Below, piece by piece: positions 47,240 to 59,669 of a stretch of DNA of 64,000 nt. The DNA comes from Henckelia pumila (lineage: Eukaryota; Streptophyta; Magnoliopsida; Lamiales; Gesneriaceae): assembly GCF_033568475.1 (NCBI RefSeq), contig NC_133123.1, positions 191,924,821 to 191,988,820 on the forward strand. The letters run 5' to 3'. The position numbers and the translations under genes were made by a program. Numbering within the stretch: position 1 is the first letter of the stretch; every line of letters begins with the position of its first letter. The notes under the pieces are model-generated. The model was not told the origin of the DNA and made no database searches. It saw nothing but the letters and a program-made list of their open reading frames with translations.

Positions 47240-49147
47240 TCGAATATGATGTACTTAATGACTTGTACACGACCAGAAATAGCCTATGTAGTAAGCAAAT
47301 TGAGCAGATTCACGAGTAAACCAGGAGTGCTAAGGTATTTAAGATACACTTGTGATCATGGGATGCATTATACTAGATATCCCACTGTTATTGAAGGATA
47401 CAATGATGCAAATTGGATATTTCATATGAAAGATTCAAAATCTACAAGTGGATTTGAATTCACTTTAGAAGGTGCAGCAATTGCATGGAAATATTATAAA
47501 CAAAATGTAATAGCCAGATCCACAATGGATTCTGAGTTTATCGCACTTGATAAGTGTGCTGAAGAGGCTGAATGGTTACGTTTATTCTTAGAAGATGTTC
47601 CAGGATGGGTAAACCTATACCGGCTATATGCATTCATTGTGATAGTCAATATGCAATTGGAAGGGCGCAAAAAAATATGTATAATGGTAAGTCTAGATAT
47701 ATATGTCATAGACACAATACCATATCATTCGACAACTACTCTCAACTGGAGTTATCTCTATTGATTATGTCAAGTCAAAGGATAATATAGCAGATCCGTT
47801 AACCAAATGGTTAAACAGAGAGTTAGTTGCAATATCTTCATAAGGAATGAGACTGAAGCCAATAGTATAAATTGGTGCGAAGGAAAATCCAACCTACACT
47901 AACTGGAGATCCCAAGAACTAAGTTCAATGTGACAACCTAATCGCACTAATTCGGTAGATCACTGTGGGGGTTATCCCCAATTTATTCCCATTGCAGACA
48001 GTGAGTGTTGAGGATAAGCATATGAATTTTAATTATTCTGATGGAATCAACATAGAATCACCTTTGTGAAAGAGAAGTGAGACCGCTTTGAAGGAATTGC
48101 AAGGATCAATTCTAGACCCTCTCACAGAACCAGACAAGTGTTCATGGCCAAAACGAACACGATCATGAGAAATAAATTGTATCAGGGAGATTCTTGTGTG
48201 AAGTATATTCTAATTTACACAAACGGATGTACAGTTCAAATACATCGTGTCTACTGTCAACCAGTGAATTACTATGCTTTCACAAGGAAAGGTTCAAAGG
48301 GTAACTCCTACCTATCCTATGCATGATTCAACTGTTGAAATTTATCACGTATATCTTCGTTTATCTTTCAATTTCCATTCATGTGGGGGATTGTTGGACT
48401 AATTTATATTGGACTATGGGTTTTTTCATTCATGTGAATGGAAATTGGGTAAATGTATAAATGGGCTTGTTAAAGTGGATGGTTAATTGTGGAATAAATG
48501 AGTATCTCACATTGAAAAATAAGCAAGGCATGGATGAGCTTATATAGTGTTATATTTTATTAAGATGTCAGAATTATTGGTCAATAGGCTCTCTCTCGCG
48601 CGCGCCTGCGCAGATGGGGGTACAAATCAACGATTTGTACTAAAAAAGGCGTGACTTGTGTGCAAGCGTACGAGCGTGACCTGGGTGCGTCGAATGTCGG
48701 AACGATCAAGGCAAAAGTGTCGGCCTAGAGTTGGATACGTTTTGCTAATTTTTTATATCAATTTTCACCCTCCATGTGCTCGGATGTCCCTATACATTTA
48801 TTTTTCCCAGTTGCTCTGATGACACATTTATTTTTGCCAGTTGCTTTTATGGCTTCCACCCCACATGTTTGGCATTTTATGGGAACTATCGGTAGCAACT
48901 ATTATAGAAGACTCATGGTCTTCTATAAAAAACGACAATCTCTCCAAATCCTTTCTTCAAGCTCAAAAAGTTTCAACTTCTGTAAATGCGGTTTTCTCTG
49001 CCCCTCCCTTCTACGCACGCTCTCTTCGCCTTCTCGACAGTGCCCTTCTTTTTCCACTACTCCCGCGGCTGATATCTATACGCTCCTGTACGTTTCTAAG
49101 TTCCTGCCGCACCTGCTCATTCCAGAGCTTCTGTGTGATCCTACTTC
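47240..49147 (+). other. Inverted segment of Copia element C (RT end, RNase H, LTR U3)
   Basis: Plus-strand reading starts [13 protein letters not shown] (47245), the Copia RT/RNase H junction. It runs through [16 protein letters not shown] and the RNase H region to about 47845, then a 3' UTR, a purine tract GTGGGGGAT and the LTR start TGTTGGACTAA (48392). The minus strand just beyond 49148 ends at ..VIGS, the residues that normally precede LMYLM in this family; so 47240 once adjoined 49148. The other side joins the LTR pieces 47239 and 49147. Confidence 0.88.
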
Positions 49148-50691
49148 CAATGACTCAAGATTATTATAATTGGGAGATACTCTCACCCCGATTCTTTGAT
49201 AGATGTTGACTTGTATCTATTGGGGTTCAAGATAATGTAGAGTCATCCTTATTGAATTTCTCAAGTATTTTTTTCTACATAATGTGACTGAATTAGAACC
49301 ATCCCTTCTGATGTTCTATGGATTTTAATTCCAAGGATGACATCGGCTAAGCCTAAATCTTTAATGTCGAATTTTGAATTCAACAATTTCTTAGTGGATT
49401 TAATCATCTCATCATTGCTTATGATAAGCATGTCATCTACGTAAAGAAATAGAATTACATAGCCACTTTCAGTGTTCTTAACGTATACACATTTGTCACA
49501 CTCATTGATTTTGAATCCATTTTCAAGTATGACTTTGTCAAATTTTTTGTGCCATTGTTTTGGTGCTTGTTTTAACACATACATAGACTTCACTAATTTA
49601 CAAACTTTATTTTCTTGCCCAGGTGCTGAAAATCCTCAGGTTGTTCCATGTAAATTTCTTCTTTTAAATCTCCATTTAGAAAGACAGTCTTTACATCATT
49701 TGCTCTACTTCAATATTCCGCAAGGCGGTAATTGCAAGTAACACTCAGAGTGAAGTTATTCTCGTTACTAGAGAATAAGTGTCAAAGTAATCAAGCCCTT
49801 CACGTTGACGGTAACCCTTGATTACCAATCTGGCTTTATACTTTTCTATCGTTCCATTTGATTTAATATTTCGTTTAAAAATCCATTTATAACCTTATGG
49901 TTTTCTTCCGGGTGGAAGATCCACTAGTTCCCATGTATGATTTTGCAAAATTGGTTTTTTTTTCGGAATTTATAGCCTCCTTGCATTGAGGTCCTTCAGA
50001 TTAATTCACAGCTTCTTTGAAGCTTTGAGGTTCACTTTCCAACATGAAAGTGATGAAATTTGGACCAAATGATTTCTTAGTTCTAGCTCTCTTGCTACGT
50101 CTAGTTTCAACCTCGTTGTTAACCTTTTGTTCCATTGTCTCGTGATATCTTTTAGATGAACTTGGTTCTTCCTTAGATTTGCAAGGGAACATATGTTCAA
50201 AAAACGAGGCATTCCTCGATTCCATTATCGTATTATTATGAATATCAGGTAATTGAGATTCATATACAAGAAAACGATAAGCGCTACTATTGTGTGCATA
50301 TCCAATGAAAACGCAATCAACAGTTTTAGGTCCAATCTTTACCTTTGTCGGAGTAGGTACAACTACTTTAGCAAGACACCCCCACACTCGCAAATATTTA
50401 TAGAAAGGTGTTCTTCCTTTCCATAATTCATATGAGCTTTTATCTTGCTTCTTTCAGGTTACCTTATTTAAAAGGTAATTAGCTGTTAGAACAACTTCCC
50501 CCACATATCTATGGTAAAACATAACTCAATAACAGTGCATTCATAATTTTTTTCAAAGTGCGATTTTTCCTCTCTGCAACGCCATTTTGCTGAGGAGATT
50601 AAGGTGCAGTTCTTTCGTGTCTTATGCCATGTTGAGTACAAAACTCAGCAAATGGTGATTCATATTCACCTCCACAATCACTTCTTAACAC

Positions 50692-50725
<34 letters not shown>

Positions 50726-52172
50726 CTTTTATAGTGGACAAATTTTTCAATGGCTTCATCTTTACTTTTAAGAAGATACACATAACAATATTTCGTGATA
50801 TCATCAACAAAAGTAATGAAATATTTATTTCTACCACATGTTGGAACTGCTTTTAAATCACATATATCAGTGTGAATTAAATCAAGGAGTTCATTAATTT
50901 CTTTCAACTGTTTGAAAAGATGATCTTGTTAGCTTTGCCTCAACACAATTTTTGCATTTTAGTTGTGTATTGATTTAGAATGTTGGAATAATCTTTAAGT
51001 TAATTAATCTATGAATCATATCATAATTAACATGTCCTAGTCTACCATACCACAAATTGAAAGACTCAAGAAAGTAAGCAGAAGATTTCATTTTATTAAT
51101 AACGGGCTTAATAGTCATTACATTAAGCTTGAACAAACCATTGCTTGCATAACCTTTTCCAACAAACATTCCATTCTTATACAACAACCTTATCTAACTC
51201 GAAGACAATGCGAAAACCATGATTGCTTAAAAGCGATTTGGAGACCAAATTCTTTCGAACCTCCGGTACATAAAACACATTGTTGAGAGTCGGCTCTTTT
51301 CCAGAAGTCATCTTCATGATCACTTTCTTTTGTCCCTTGATATCTGAGGTAGCAGAGTTCCCCATGAATAGTTTTTCACCATTCTCTGATTCATCAAGAG
51401 TATCAAATTTTTTTTTGTCATAGAAAACATGACGGGTGGCACCAGTGTCAATCCACCACTCCTTTAGATTTGATCCAAACAGATTCACTTCAAAAATTAA
51501 AGCGAAGAGGTCTATGTTTGAAACCTCCTTAGATATATCCTCCATGAGATTTACTTCACGGTTTCTTTTAGGCTTTTTGCATTCCGAAGACTTGTGGCCT
51601 GGACCGCCACAATTTTAGCACTTTCCAAGAAACTTTTTTTTGAACACATCTTTCTTTGGGCTCAACTTGGAGCCTCCACCAGCAAATCTCTTTACCTTTG
51701 AGCATTTCTTTTGCTAAAAAATATCAGCTTTAGCAGCATTTCGAGAATACAATCGTCTTTCAGAACTCTTATTTTCTTCCTCGATACGAAGTCGAACAAT
51801 GAGCTCTTCAACATTCATCTCCTTTTGTTTGTGCTTCAAATATTTCTTGAAATCATTCAAAGCCGGAGGCAAAATTTTCAATAATAGCTGCACTTGGAAG
51901 GTTTCACTTAGTACCATGCCCTCCACGTGTATATCATGTAATATCACTTGGAGTTACTGAACCTGGCTGATAGCTGATTTAGAGTTGGTCATCTTGTAGT
52001 CCAAGAATCTACCAACAATGAACTTCTTAGCTCGACATCTTCAGTTTTTTATTTTCGATCCAAAGACTCCCACAATTCCCGAACCGTATTTTTCCCACTA
52101 TACACATTGTACAGTGAATCAGACAAACCATTCATTATATAATTTCTACACAAGAAATCTGAATGGTGCCAT
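49148..52172 (-). pseudogene. Copia element C gag end, protease, integrase and RT, decayed
   Basis: In minus order: gag (NYIMNGLSDSLYNVYSG near 52100, VEELIVRLRIEEE near 51780), protease (WWIDTGATRHV near 51440), integrase zinc and core (LIHTDICDL near 50870, RSDCGGEY near 50670), integrase end (GYAHNSSAYRF near 50290) and RT (FLYVDDMLIIS near 49430). Frameshifts and stops separate most blocks, and the RT front half is strongly eroded (49600-50000). Confidence 0.88.
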
Positions 52173-53791
52173 TGTGAATACCCCAATATTCAACAGCCTT
52201 AAATGATCGATTATATCAATAATCAAATGCACAATAATTTGGATATGAAAAGGTCACATGTAATAGACATTTTAATGGGTTTTATGGCCATAAAATGCTG
52301 ATTATGTCCATTGATGTGTGGCCTTTCAGCTCACCTTGAAGAATATAAGTAGCCCTCTCAATTGTGAAGGAAATCACATCCAAAAAAGAATTTCTAAGTC
52401 CATTGACCAGATATTTTTCGCCACACAAAAAAACTTCTGAATCCAATCCCCACAATTCACAATATATATTTTTATGTTTTTCATATTCTTCCAAAATTTC
52501 AACCCAATCCAACGGTTAGATTTGTGTAAAACGCCTTCTCAAGAATACTGCACAGATTTATGCGAGAGGAGAGCAGATTCTGGTTTTTGCCCAGAAACCA
52601 ACCTATATCACAACCAAATTCAATCCCCACTGTTCGGAACTTGTTTCTCCCCTATGTAAACATGTTGTACAAATTTCATCATGGTCCAACGGTTCAACGT
52701 GTCGCAAATTCTTCTGCAAGGTGACTGATTTTCAAGCATATGCAAATCCGAAAAATCATTTTTGCTATCCTATTCTCGAGCAAGAAGTCCATCAGATTTA
52801 TTTCCCTTTTCTGATCAATTTCGAAGCACATCAGTAGCTGAATTTATGTCCAAGAATCGATCAAAGATCCGTTGGCCAAGGCCGAGTAGATACTACAACT
52901 TTTGAGCATCGAATTCTGCACAAGATCGAGAATTTTAAAGTCTTTACGTTCGATCATTCCAGAAAGTTTCAGTCACATTTGATTCAAGAAAAACAAGTAA
53001 GTGAGCTTTTATACTTCTTTTGTGTGATATAAGTCTCCACACTTATATTCATTCTTGAGTGAGTTAATTTATCAAATAAATTACATATACTTTTGAAAAT
53101 TCAATCGGCATAATACGTATATTCATTTCACTTTGATATGCTATTTTTTGTCTATTACGTATTTTATTTGAAAGATTTAAGAGTTATTTGGAAGTATTTG
53201 AGATGCACTGTTAAGAATCGATTTAGAAATGGTTAAAGAATTTCCGATGATTTCATTTGATATGGCCCTGATGCGGTGCGTTATAATAACCGTTCTTTTG
53301 GACTCGTCCCTTAGAGGAGTAAAATATAGGGAACTGATCAGTAAACCATGGAAAATGAGATAATTATCAGTGAAAAGTTTGGTTCGTATTTGTGTCGGAT
53401 TCAACATGTTTAATTTGTTTCTAGATTATGATATGTACATAAGTATATTTTGGTGTTAATCATGTCCGATCGGCCCCCACTTGCTGAGTGTTTTCCAAAA
53501 CATTCACCCCTTACTTCCATCCTCAGATAATGAAGAAGACCGGCTAGAAGAGGATCATGAACAACAACTATTTTGGGATTGGTGATTAACTTGAGACACA
53601 AAGATTCAAGAATTTATTTCAGTTTTATTTCTTACGTTATCGCTTCCGCACTTATGTTTTCTCTGTAAAAATAGTTATGGTTTATGAAATAGACTGGTTT
53701 TTGGCAAGATTTGTACTACGAGACTTTTTGTTTCAATGTTAAATTGTTAAACAACGCCGATGTAAAATATGCCCGATTTTGGGGCATGACA
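52173..53791 (-). mobile_element. Gypsy-type solo LTR, 1619 bp
   Basis: On the minus strand it begins TGTCATGCCCCAAAATCGGG (53791) and ends GGGGTATTCACA (52173). An exact 5-bp duplication GCCAT flanks it (52168-52172 and 53792-53796). TATAAAAGC on the minus strand (53005-53014) is a plausible promoter. Removing it with one GCCAT joins the Copia gag reading ..AIDAW to ..HSDFLCRN. Open frames inside are not genes. The internal region was presumably lost by LTR-LTR recombination. Confidence 0.88.
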
Positions 53792-54053
53792 GCCATGCAT
53801 CAATAGCACTAGTAGTCTGCGCATCTCCCTCAATAGGTTTGGGAGCATCCTCAAAGAGGAACTTTGCTAGATTCAAGGTGGTAAGATAGAATATTATCTT
53901 TTGTTGCCACTTTTTGAAATTCAAGCCATCGAATATCTCCGGCATGTCAGCATGGCTTAGAGTCATCGTAGCAGCAGGAGCTGCGGCACCAGGAAGAGTT
54001 ACCTTTGGAACATTCGAGTGAGTTATAAGAATCCATATATGAACTTGATTCAC
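53792..54053 (-). pseudogene. Copia element C gag, N-terminal part
   Basis: The minus strand from about 53960 reads a UBN2-type gag start (FDGLNFKKWQQKIIFYLTTLNLAKFL), continuing to AIDAW where the solo LTR interrupts it. It lies directly after the 5' LTR. No clear tRNA primer site remains between them. Confidence 0.8.
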
Positions 54054-54087
54054 GTAACCGAATGACGAAGAAGATCTGTTTTAAGTT

Positions 54088-55112
54088 TATTATTCAAACT
54101 AATCACGTGAACTTTTCATCAAACCAGAGAACACTGTTAACATATAACAGAAACGAGGCCTGTACTAAGTACAGTTTCCTTAAAACAAATTTGTCCCCTC
54201 CGGTGTGTGCTACGAGGATGACAACGGACGAATATTTTCCAGGATACAACGGCAGAATTTTGGAGTCACTTAGCACGAAGTTACTACACAGGCGAACTGA
54301 TTTATCTGAATGGTATCACACAGAAGCTTTGGAAAGAACAGAAGAGTACGAGTTTCAGTAGCCTAAAGGATCACGCGAAGCTCCGGAATGAGCAGGTGCG
54401 GCAGGAACTTAGAAACGTACAGGAGCGTACAGAGCTCAGCCGCGAGAGTAGTGGCAAAAGAAGCGCACTGTCGAGAAGGTGAAGAGAGTGAGCACATAAG
54501 GGAGGGGCAGAGAAAACCGCATTTACAGAAGTTGAAACTTTTTGAGCTTGAAGAAAGGATTTGGAGAGATTGTCGTTTTTTATAGAAGACCATGAGTCTT
54601 CTATAATAGCTGCTACCAAAAGTTTCCATAAGATGCCAAACATGTGGGATGGAAGACATAAAAGCAGCTGGGCAAAATAAATGTGCCATCAGAGCAACTG
54701 GGCGTAATAAATGTAGAGGGACATCCGAGCACATGGAGGGTTGAAATTGATAGAAAAAATTAGCAAATTGTGGACAACTCCAGGCCGACACTTTTGCCTT
54801 GATCAGTCAGATATTTTACGCACTCAGGTTGCGCTCTTACGCTTGCACACAAGTAAAGTATTTTCCAGTGCAAATCGGGCTCTTGTTTGTACCCCTTCTG
54901 CGCAGGCGCACACGACAAAGAGCCTTTTGACCAATCGTTCTTACACCTTCATAAAATGTAATACTATATACATTAACCCATGCCTTGCTTATTTTTAAAT
55001 GCAGGATACTTATTTATTCCAAAATTAAACTTAACAATCCCATTTATACATTTACCCAATTTCCATTAACATGAATGAAAAAACCCATAGTCCAATTTAA
55101 ATTAGTCCAACA
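54088..55112 (-). repeat. 5' LTR of Copia element C
   Basis: About 1025 bp; it starts TGTTGGACTAA on the minus strand at 55112. It matches the two pieces of the rearranged 3' LTR: 54088-54361 matches 46966-47239 in the same orientation, and 54367-55112 matches 48392-49147 in opposite orientation. Long open frames within it (for example 54363-54791 minus) are repeat-borne and not genes. Confidence 0.88.
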
Positions 55113-55117
55113 AGTTT

Positions 55118-56053
55118 TCTCGTTCCTCCGCTCACTAATGAAAACTATAGTACTTGGTGTCTTCCCGTTCCAAGAATGAATTTTACTTGGTAATGCTAAA
55201 ATTTAAATATATAAATTTGAAATATTAATTTCTATAAATCTAATTTTGGGTGAATGAGAAATTAATTTTTGTTTGATGGTTAATTAAATGTCTAATAAAA
55301 AAAATATAGAGATGTGTTATGAAGAGTCATAACTCTTCAAATTAAAATTTATGGATAAAAAGAATTGTCTTTTTATTGTGTCCAATCATCCCAATGTTAT
55401 AACCATTCATGAAAGGACATACAACTTTTCGATATATAAAACCTCCATGTTATGCAGAATGATTTTTTAAGAGATCTCTAAATAAATGCATATTACATAA
55501 AAACACTACCAAATCCATATTATTAAGTCAATTTTAGTTTAGCTCTCAAATGAGGTAAAAAAAACATCTTGAATTTCGATGTAGTTTGTAATTTGGAGTG
55601 TTTCTGTTATAAAACGAGTCGTGTTTTAAGATACGATTGTCATATTACATAAACACCAAGTGTATGAAAAATTCATTGTAAAGTGATATATTTTAACTCT
55701 AACCTCGACTTTACATTGTAATCTTTCGTCTAACATTTGTCAATTTTTTTCTTAGACAGTGATTTTTTGCTAGACGTTAAATCTTACTACCTTTAAGGAA
55801 TTCCAAAATTTTTCTTCCCATTCACCAACAACAATGGTCAATGCCCATTTCAATATTTTATTTTTAAAACTTTACAGTAAAATATTTTTTATTTAAAAAA
55901 ATAAAATACTCATTAATGTGTTAATAATTACTTAGTTTTTTATTCAACATATAATTTCCATCAAAGATAGCATTTTTTAAAAAAAGAGTTACGTAACATA
56001 ATCATCATAAATTTTTATATTTTTAAAATATAAATTTTGATAAAATAGTATCA

Positions 56054-56095
<42 letters not shown>

Positions 56096-56432
56096 CTATT
56101 ATAAATATTTAAATCTAGACTATTTTTACATTATTATTAAATATAAAATATAATTTGAACTTAATAATAACCCACAGTATATAAAATTAAATGATTTTTT
56201 AAGAAATCGATAATTGATAAGGTTTCAGTATTATATTTCAATAATATTAGAATAAAATATTTAATATATATAATTTTATCGTATTAGAACTAAAATTTTG
56301 AAATATTTCGTAAAAACTAAATTTGATGAGAAGGTGATGTCAAAACCAAGTAACATACTCATTATGATAGAACAAATTTATGAGTTTAGATCAAATAACA
56401 TCCAGTTGATCTTGTCAAGTCGAACAAAGAAA
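55118..56432. other. AT-rich intergenic DNA with (AT)n microsatellite
   Basis: No gene is recognised. A pure (AT)n run of about 34 bp lies at 56057-56090. Confidence 0.6.
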
Positions 56433-57442
56433 TTATAATCTATCTTTTGTAAGCTTGGTAATGACTTTCATCTGGATTATGATATAACCCTTTGTATCCT
56501 CTGCTTCGGTCTTGACCACTAGAAGGTCCTCTGCCATCTGGATTTCATGGTCTTTTGGGTGGAGGAGAAGACTTTCCGGATGAGGAAGCTTCTTTTTCCC
56601 TCTTTTTGGCATCACCAGAATGTTGGAGAAACTCCATAATCTCTGCGATCGAGTTGTGTGCCAAAGGTAGACCGCATTTCTTGAAATTGATCTTGCATAG
56701 TATTCTGGACTCGATTGATGTGACAAATGGTTTCTGCATTTCTTCTGACTTGAAGATTATGCAAGTGTTGATGGAGGATGTTTAACCTGCAATCTTTTCC
56801 AATACATTTTGCTTGAATTCATCAAAATCATCTGGAGTAAGAGCTTTATCCATTGTGAAAAACAGAGATAGCAGCAGTCAGTTTTTCAAGAGCAGAAGTG
56901 ATCAAATCTAGTTGTTGAGGAATCAATGATGTTTTATGAACTGTAGAAGTATCTTCAAAAGTTGGTAACTCCAGATCAATTGTATGTACACTGATGTCTT
57001 GTATAGCATCTTGAGATGGAACATAAACATCTTCAACAATTTCAACTTGATCTTGATGAGATGATGAAGGTGATAGAGCACCTTCCTCAATTGGAGTATC
57101 TTCTTGAGGGATTGTAAGAGGATTTGGCACAACTACCAATGCAAGATCATTCACGGCAACTTCTTCAAATGGATAATGTGCATTTTGTGGCACAAGAGAT
57201 GGTATGACTTGAATAATTACATGCGTTGGATCTGACGTAGGAAAAGCAATGTTATCAATGGACTTCAACATCTCATTTGTAAACGTAAGTGGCAGTTCAG
57301 GCAATTGATCTGAATGATGATCAGATTGATCTTGCTGAGAGTTCATCATCCCTGACTGTTCTTCAAAAGGAGTATTGTCTTGATTGAAAATATCATGTTG
57401 TTCTGAGAATGCATTAGTTTGATCTGGAACAGGATCAACCAA
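56433..57442 (-). pseudogene. Acidic low-complexity hypothetical gene, decayed
   Basis: The longest open part, 57442 to 56846 on the minus strand, codes 198 aa rich in Asp, Glu, Gln, Pro, Ser and Thr, with no domain I can name. It ends at a stop just before an in-frame-shifted block (about 56840-56550) coding ..NSIAEIMEFLQHSGDAKKREKEASSSG, a pattern I associate with gag-like hypothetical proteins in Lamiales genomes. That association is from memory and weak. Stops and frameshifts between blocks suggest a repeat-family remnant rather than a host gene. Confidence 0.4.
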
Positions 57443-58814
57443 AATTTTCTATGTGCGCCCAAGATCATACATGCAATGTCACAAAATCATCAGGAATCCA
57501 AAGACACTATCATGATCAACAAACACCTATTGCCGTGAAATGATCAAGCAAACAGGAACTTCATCAATTACTTTTCTATGCTACACCAGTCTAACATGCG
57601 TGCTTAAAATGATTCACGATTCAACCAACAACTTTATATGTACAATCAAAAGCAAAATTTTCAGAAAAAACAATTTTAACAACTCTATCATCATAGGCCA
57701 ACAATCACCATTCTACTTATTAACACAACACAAACACAAAACATAATGATATCCATGATTATGAACTATATGCAATGAACGAAACCAAATGAATGCAAAA
57801 AACAATGATGAACGAAACAAAAAATAATAAAACAACACCTTGACCGCTTAAATCGATGTGATAAAAATCTACTGGCAAGCGTACCAGGTCAAGTAATAGT
57901 AAAGTGGACAAAGGTCCAGATGCCGAACCCACAGGGACTATATGTATGAGTACCAAAATATGATTATTCTTACTTAATCTAAACTGACCAATAAAAGTGA
58001 CAAAATTTCAGATTTATAACTAAAAGTAATTAAATTGCAACTAAAGTTCAATTAAAAACGCAGCAGGATTTTTGGATTAAATTCAAATAGGAGAAAAACT
58101 CGATCAAGGACACACGTAGGTACTAGACAGAACATGTAATATGTAGTCGATTCAGGACTCAGATTTAATCTTAGATTACGGAAATTCTCCTACTTAGTTC
58201 AAAGGTCTATTTCTAGAACAATTAAACATGTTCAAATATTGACGGATTAATTTTTCGTAATTCTAATCAAATTCAAACGCATGAAGAACTATGAGAATTT
58301 AGTTTTCACCTAAACCGCACACTGAAACCGAATTTTATTTCTAGTCGATTTTACCATGTGTTGATGATTAAAGTGATAAAAATCAATCCCCCCTCTGTCG
58401 ACTTAGGACCGATTAACATGCAAGCAAACAGTTGATCTGCTATTCACAAGACAAATATAAATCTAACAATCAATAAAATAAAATCAAGTCTGAAAAATCC
58501 CAAATAAACATCCACATTTTCTACATAAATTTGTCCGGCCCAATCACGTGGATTTGATCAAAAAGAAAGAACTACGCCATAAAAGAAATCATGATCCAAA
58601 CAAAGTTTTTAATCATGAACTAAAAATAATAAGAAGAAAAAAAGAAAGAAAAGAGAAATCTTCTCTCCTAAGCCTGTAGCCGCCTCTCTTCTATGATATA
58701 ACATTTCTGGAACTCTTATTTTGACGATAGAAAGCTTACTTAAACGTGCAAAGATATGCAAAAGATAATATCCTTCCCGAACAAGATTTTCTAATTTTAA
58801 AAAGTCTTCCCGTG
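57443..58814. other. Intergenic sequence, nothing firmly recognised
   Basis: Stop-rich in all frames. Text near 57850-57950 (GATAAAAATCTACTGGCAAGCGTACC, CCCACAGGGACTA, shown in parts) resembles a repeat common in plant genomes that I cannot assign to a family. Confidence 0.35.
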
Positions 58815-58816
58815 CG

Positions 58817-58925
58817 TCTCGCTCGAGCGACGACAAAGTGTGCTCGAGCGAGAAACTCTCTGCTTCGAAGATTTATTGGCCCGTCTTTCTCGCTCGAGCG
58901 AGCACAAAGTGCGCTCGAGCGAGCG
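58817..58925. repeat. Tandem pair of XhoI-type palindromes (CGCTCGAGCG)
   Basis: Four CTCGAGCG-centred palindromes lie in two similar 37-bp units (58817-58853 and 58888-58924, period 71 bp). Each unit is palindrome-ACAAAGTG-palindrome. TCGCTCGAGCGA (58819-58830) is a perfect 12-bp palindrome. Confidence 0.9.
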
Positions 58926-58979
58926 ATGATCTGCTTGTAAATTCAACACAACAAAACTGATGCGCAGCTGCACCTCTTG

Positions 58980-59036
58980 TAGCGCTATCGCGCAGCTCCA
59001 ACAAATCATGCGCTGCTCCATTGCGCGATAGCGCTA
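58980..59036. repeat. Perfect 15-bp GC-rich inverted repeat
   Basis: TAGCGCTATCGCGCA (58980-58994) is inverted exactly at 59022-59036, with a 27-bp spacer. Each arm also contains AGCGCT. It could form a stable hairpin in DNA or RNA. Confidence 0.92.
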
Positions 59037-59669
59037 ACTCTAGCGACCTTCCCATGTGCAATCACACTTGTCCAATCTCCCAACAACACATCATCATTCT
59101 CTCTTCAGCATCGCAATCACGCTTCCTTTTGTTTCTTCAGGTTCTGCGCAGAAACGCATCTTTCTTGCTTATGTCACACAACTGCAATCTTAGCTTCTTG
59201 TCCGCATCCGCACAGCTCCTCATCTTCACGTAAAATGCAGCTGCTCAACTCCAAAAGTGCAGAATCGCATCGCAGATTTGCTCCTCGTTATAGCTTCACG
59301 CACAGATGCACTGATCTAAGGCACAACAACACATCTTCTATTCCTCTGATTCATGCACAGATTTGCTAGTTCACAAACTCAGCTCTTCCATCTAAAAAAA
59401 ACAGCTTATCTTCTTTACCAAAAGTACCGAATTTCCGTCGTTTTCTGTAAATAAACCAAGGGAATGATGTGAAGCTAAAATGCACGAAAAAACAAATAAA
59501 ATAACATGAACGCATGCATAATAAACATAAAAATATCACAATATAATGCATACAAAATGCACTCATCAACACCCCCATACTTAACTCTTGCTCGCCCTCG
59601 AGCAAGACATGCAAAAACAAAATGCAAAAAACGACATAAGTAATTATGAATCATGAACAACACCTCCGA
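59037..59669. other. Spacer between palindromes and Gypsy LTR
   Basis: No gene is recognised. It includes a further imperfect palindrome CTTGCTCGCCCTCGAGCAAG near 59588-59607. Confidence 0.45.

Larger units (their letters stand above)
46966..55112 (-). mobile_element. Copia retrotransposon (element C) with internal inversion and nested solo LTR
   Basis: The outer ends are TGTTAGTC (46966) and AGTCCAACA (55112), flanked by the exact 5-bp duplication AGTTT (46961-46965 and 55113-55117). In minus orientation the element reads 5' LTR (55112-54088), gag, protease, integrase, RT. The RT end, RNase H and most of the 3' LTR are inverted (47240-49147, plus orientation). The remaining 3' LTR end lies at 46966-47239. 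A Gypsy-type solo LTR interrupts gag at 52173-53791. All coding parts carry stops. Confidence 0.9.

Noticed and set aside
52282..52512. 76-codon minus-strand frame
   Set aside because: It lies within the Gypsy-type solo LTR bounded by GCCAT duplications.
46952..54361. Two similar ~95-codon frames (46952-47239 and 54062-54361) that look like a paralogous gene pair
   Set aside because: They are the matching ends of the two LTRs of Copia element C, not proteins.
48774..54791. Two similar frames of about 130-140 codons in opposite orientation (48774-49169 plus, 54363-54791 minus)
   Set aside because: They are the U3/R parts of the same LTR, inverted at one end; they have no protein-family signature.
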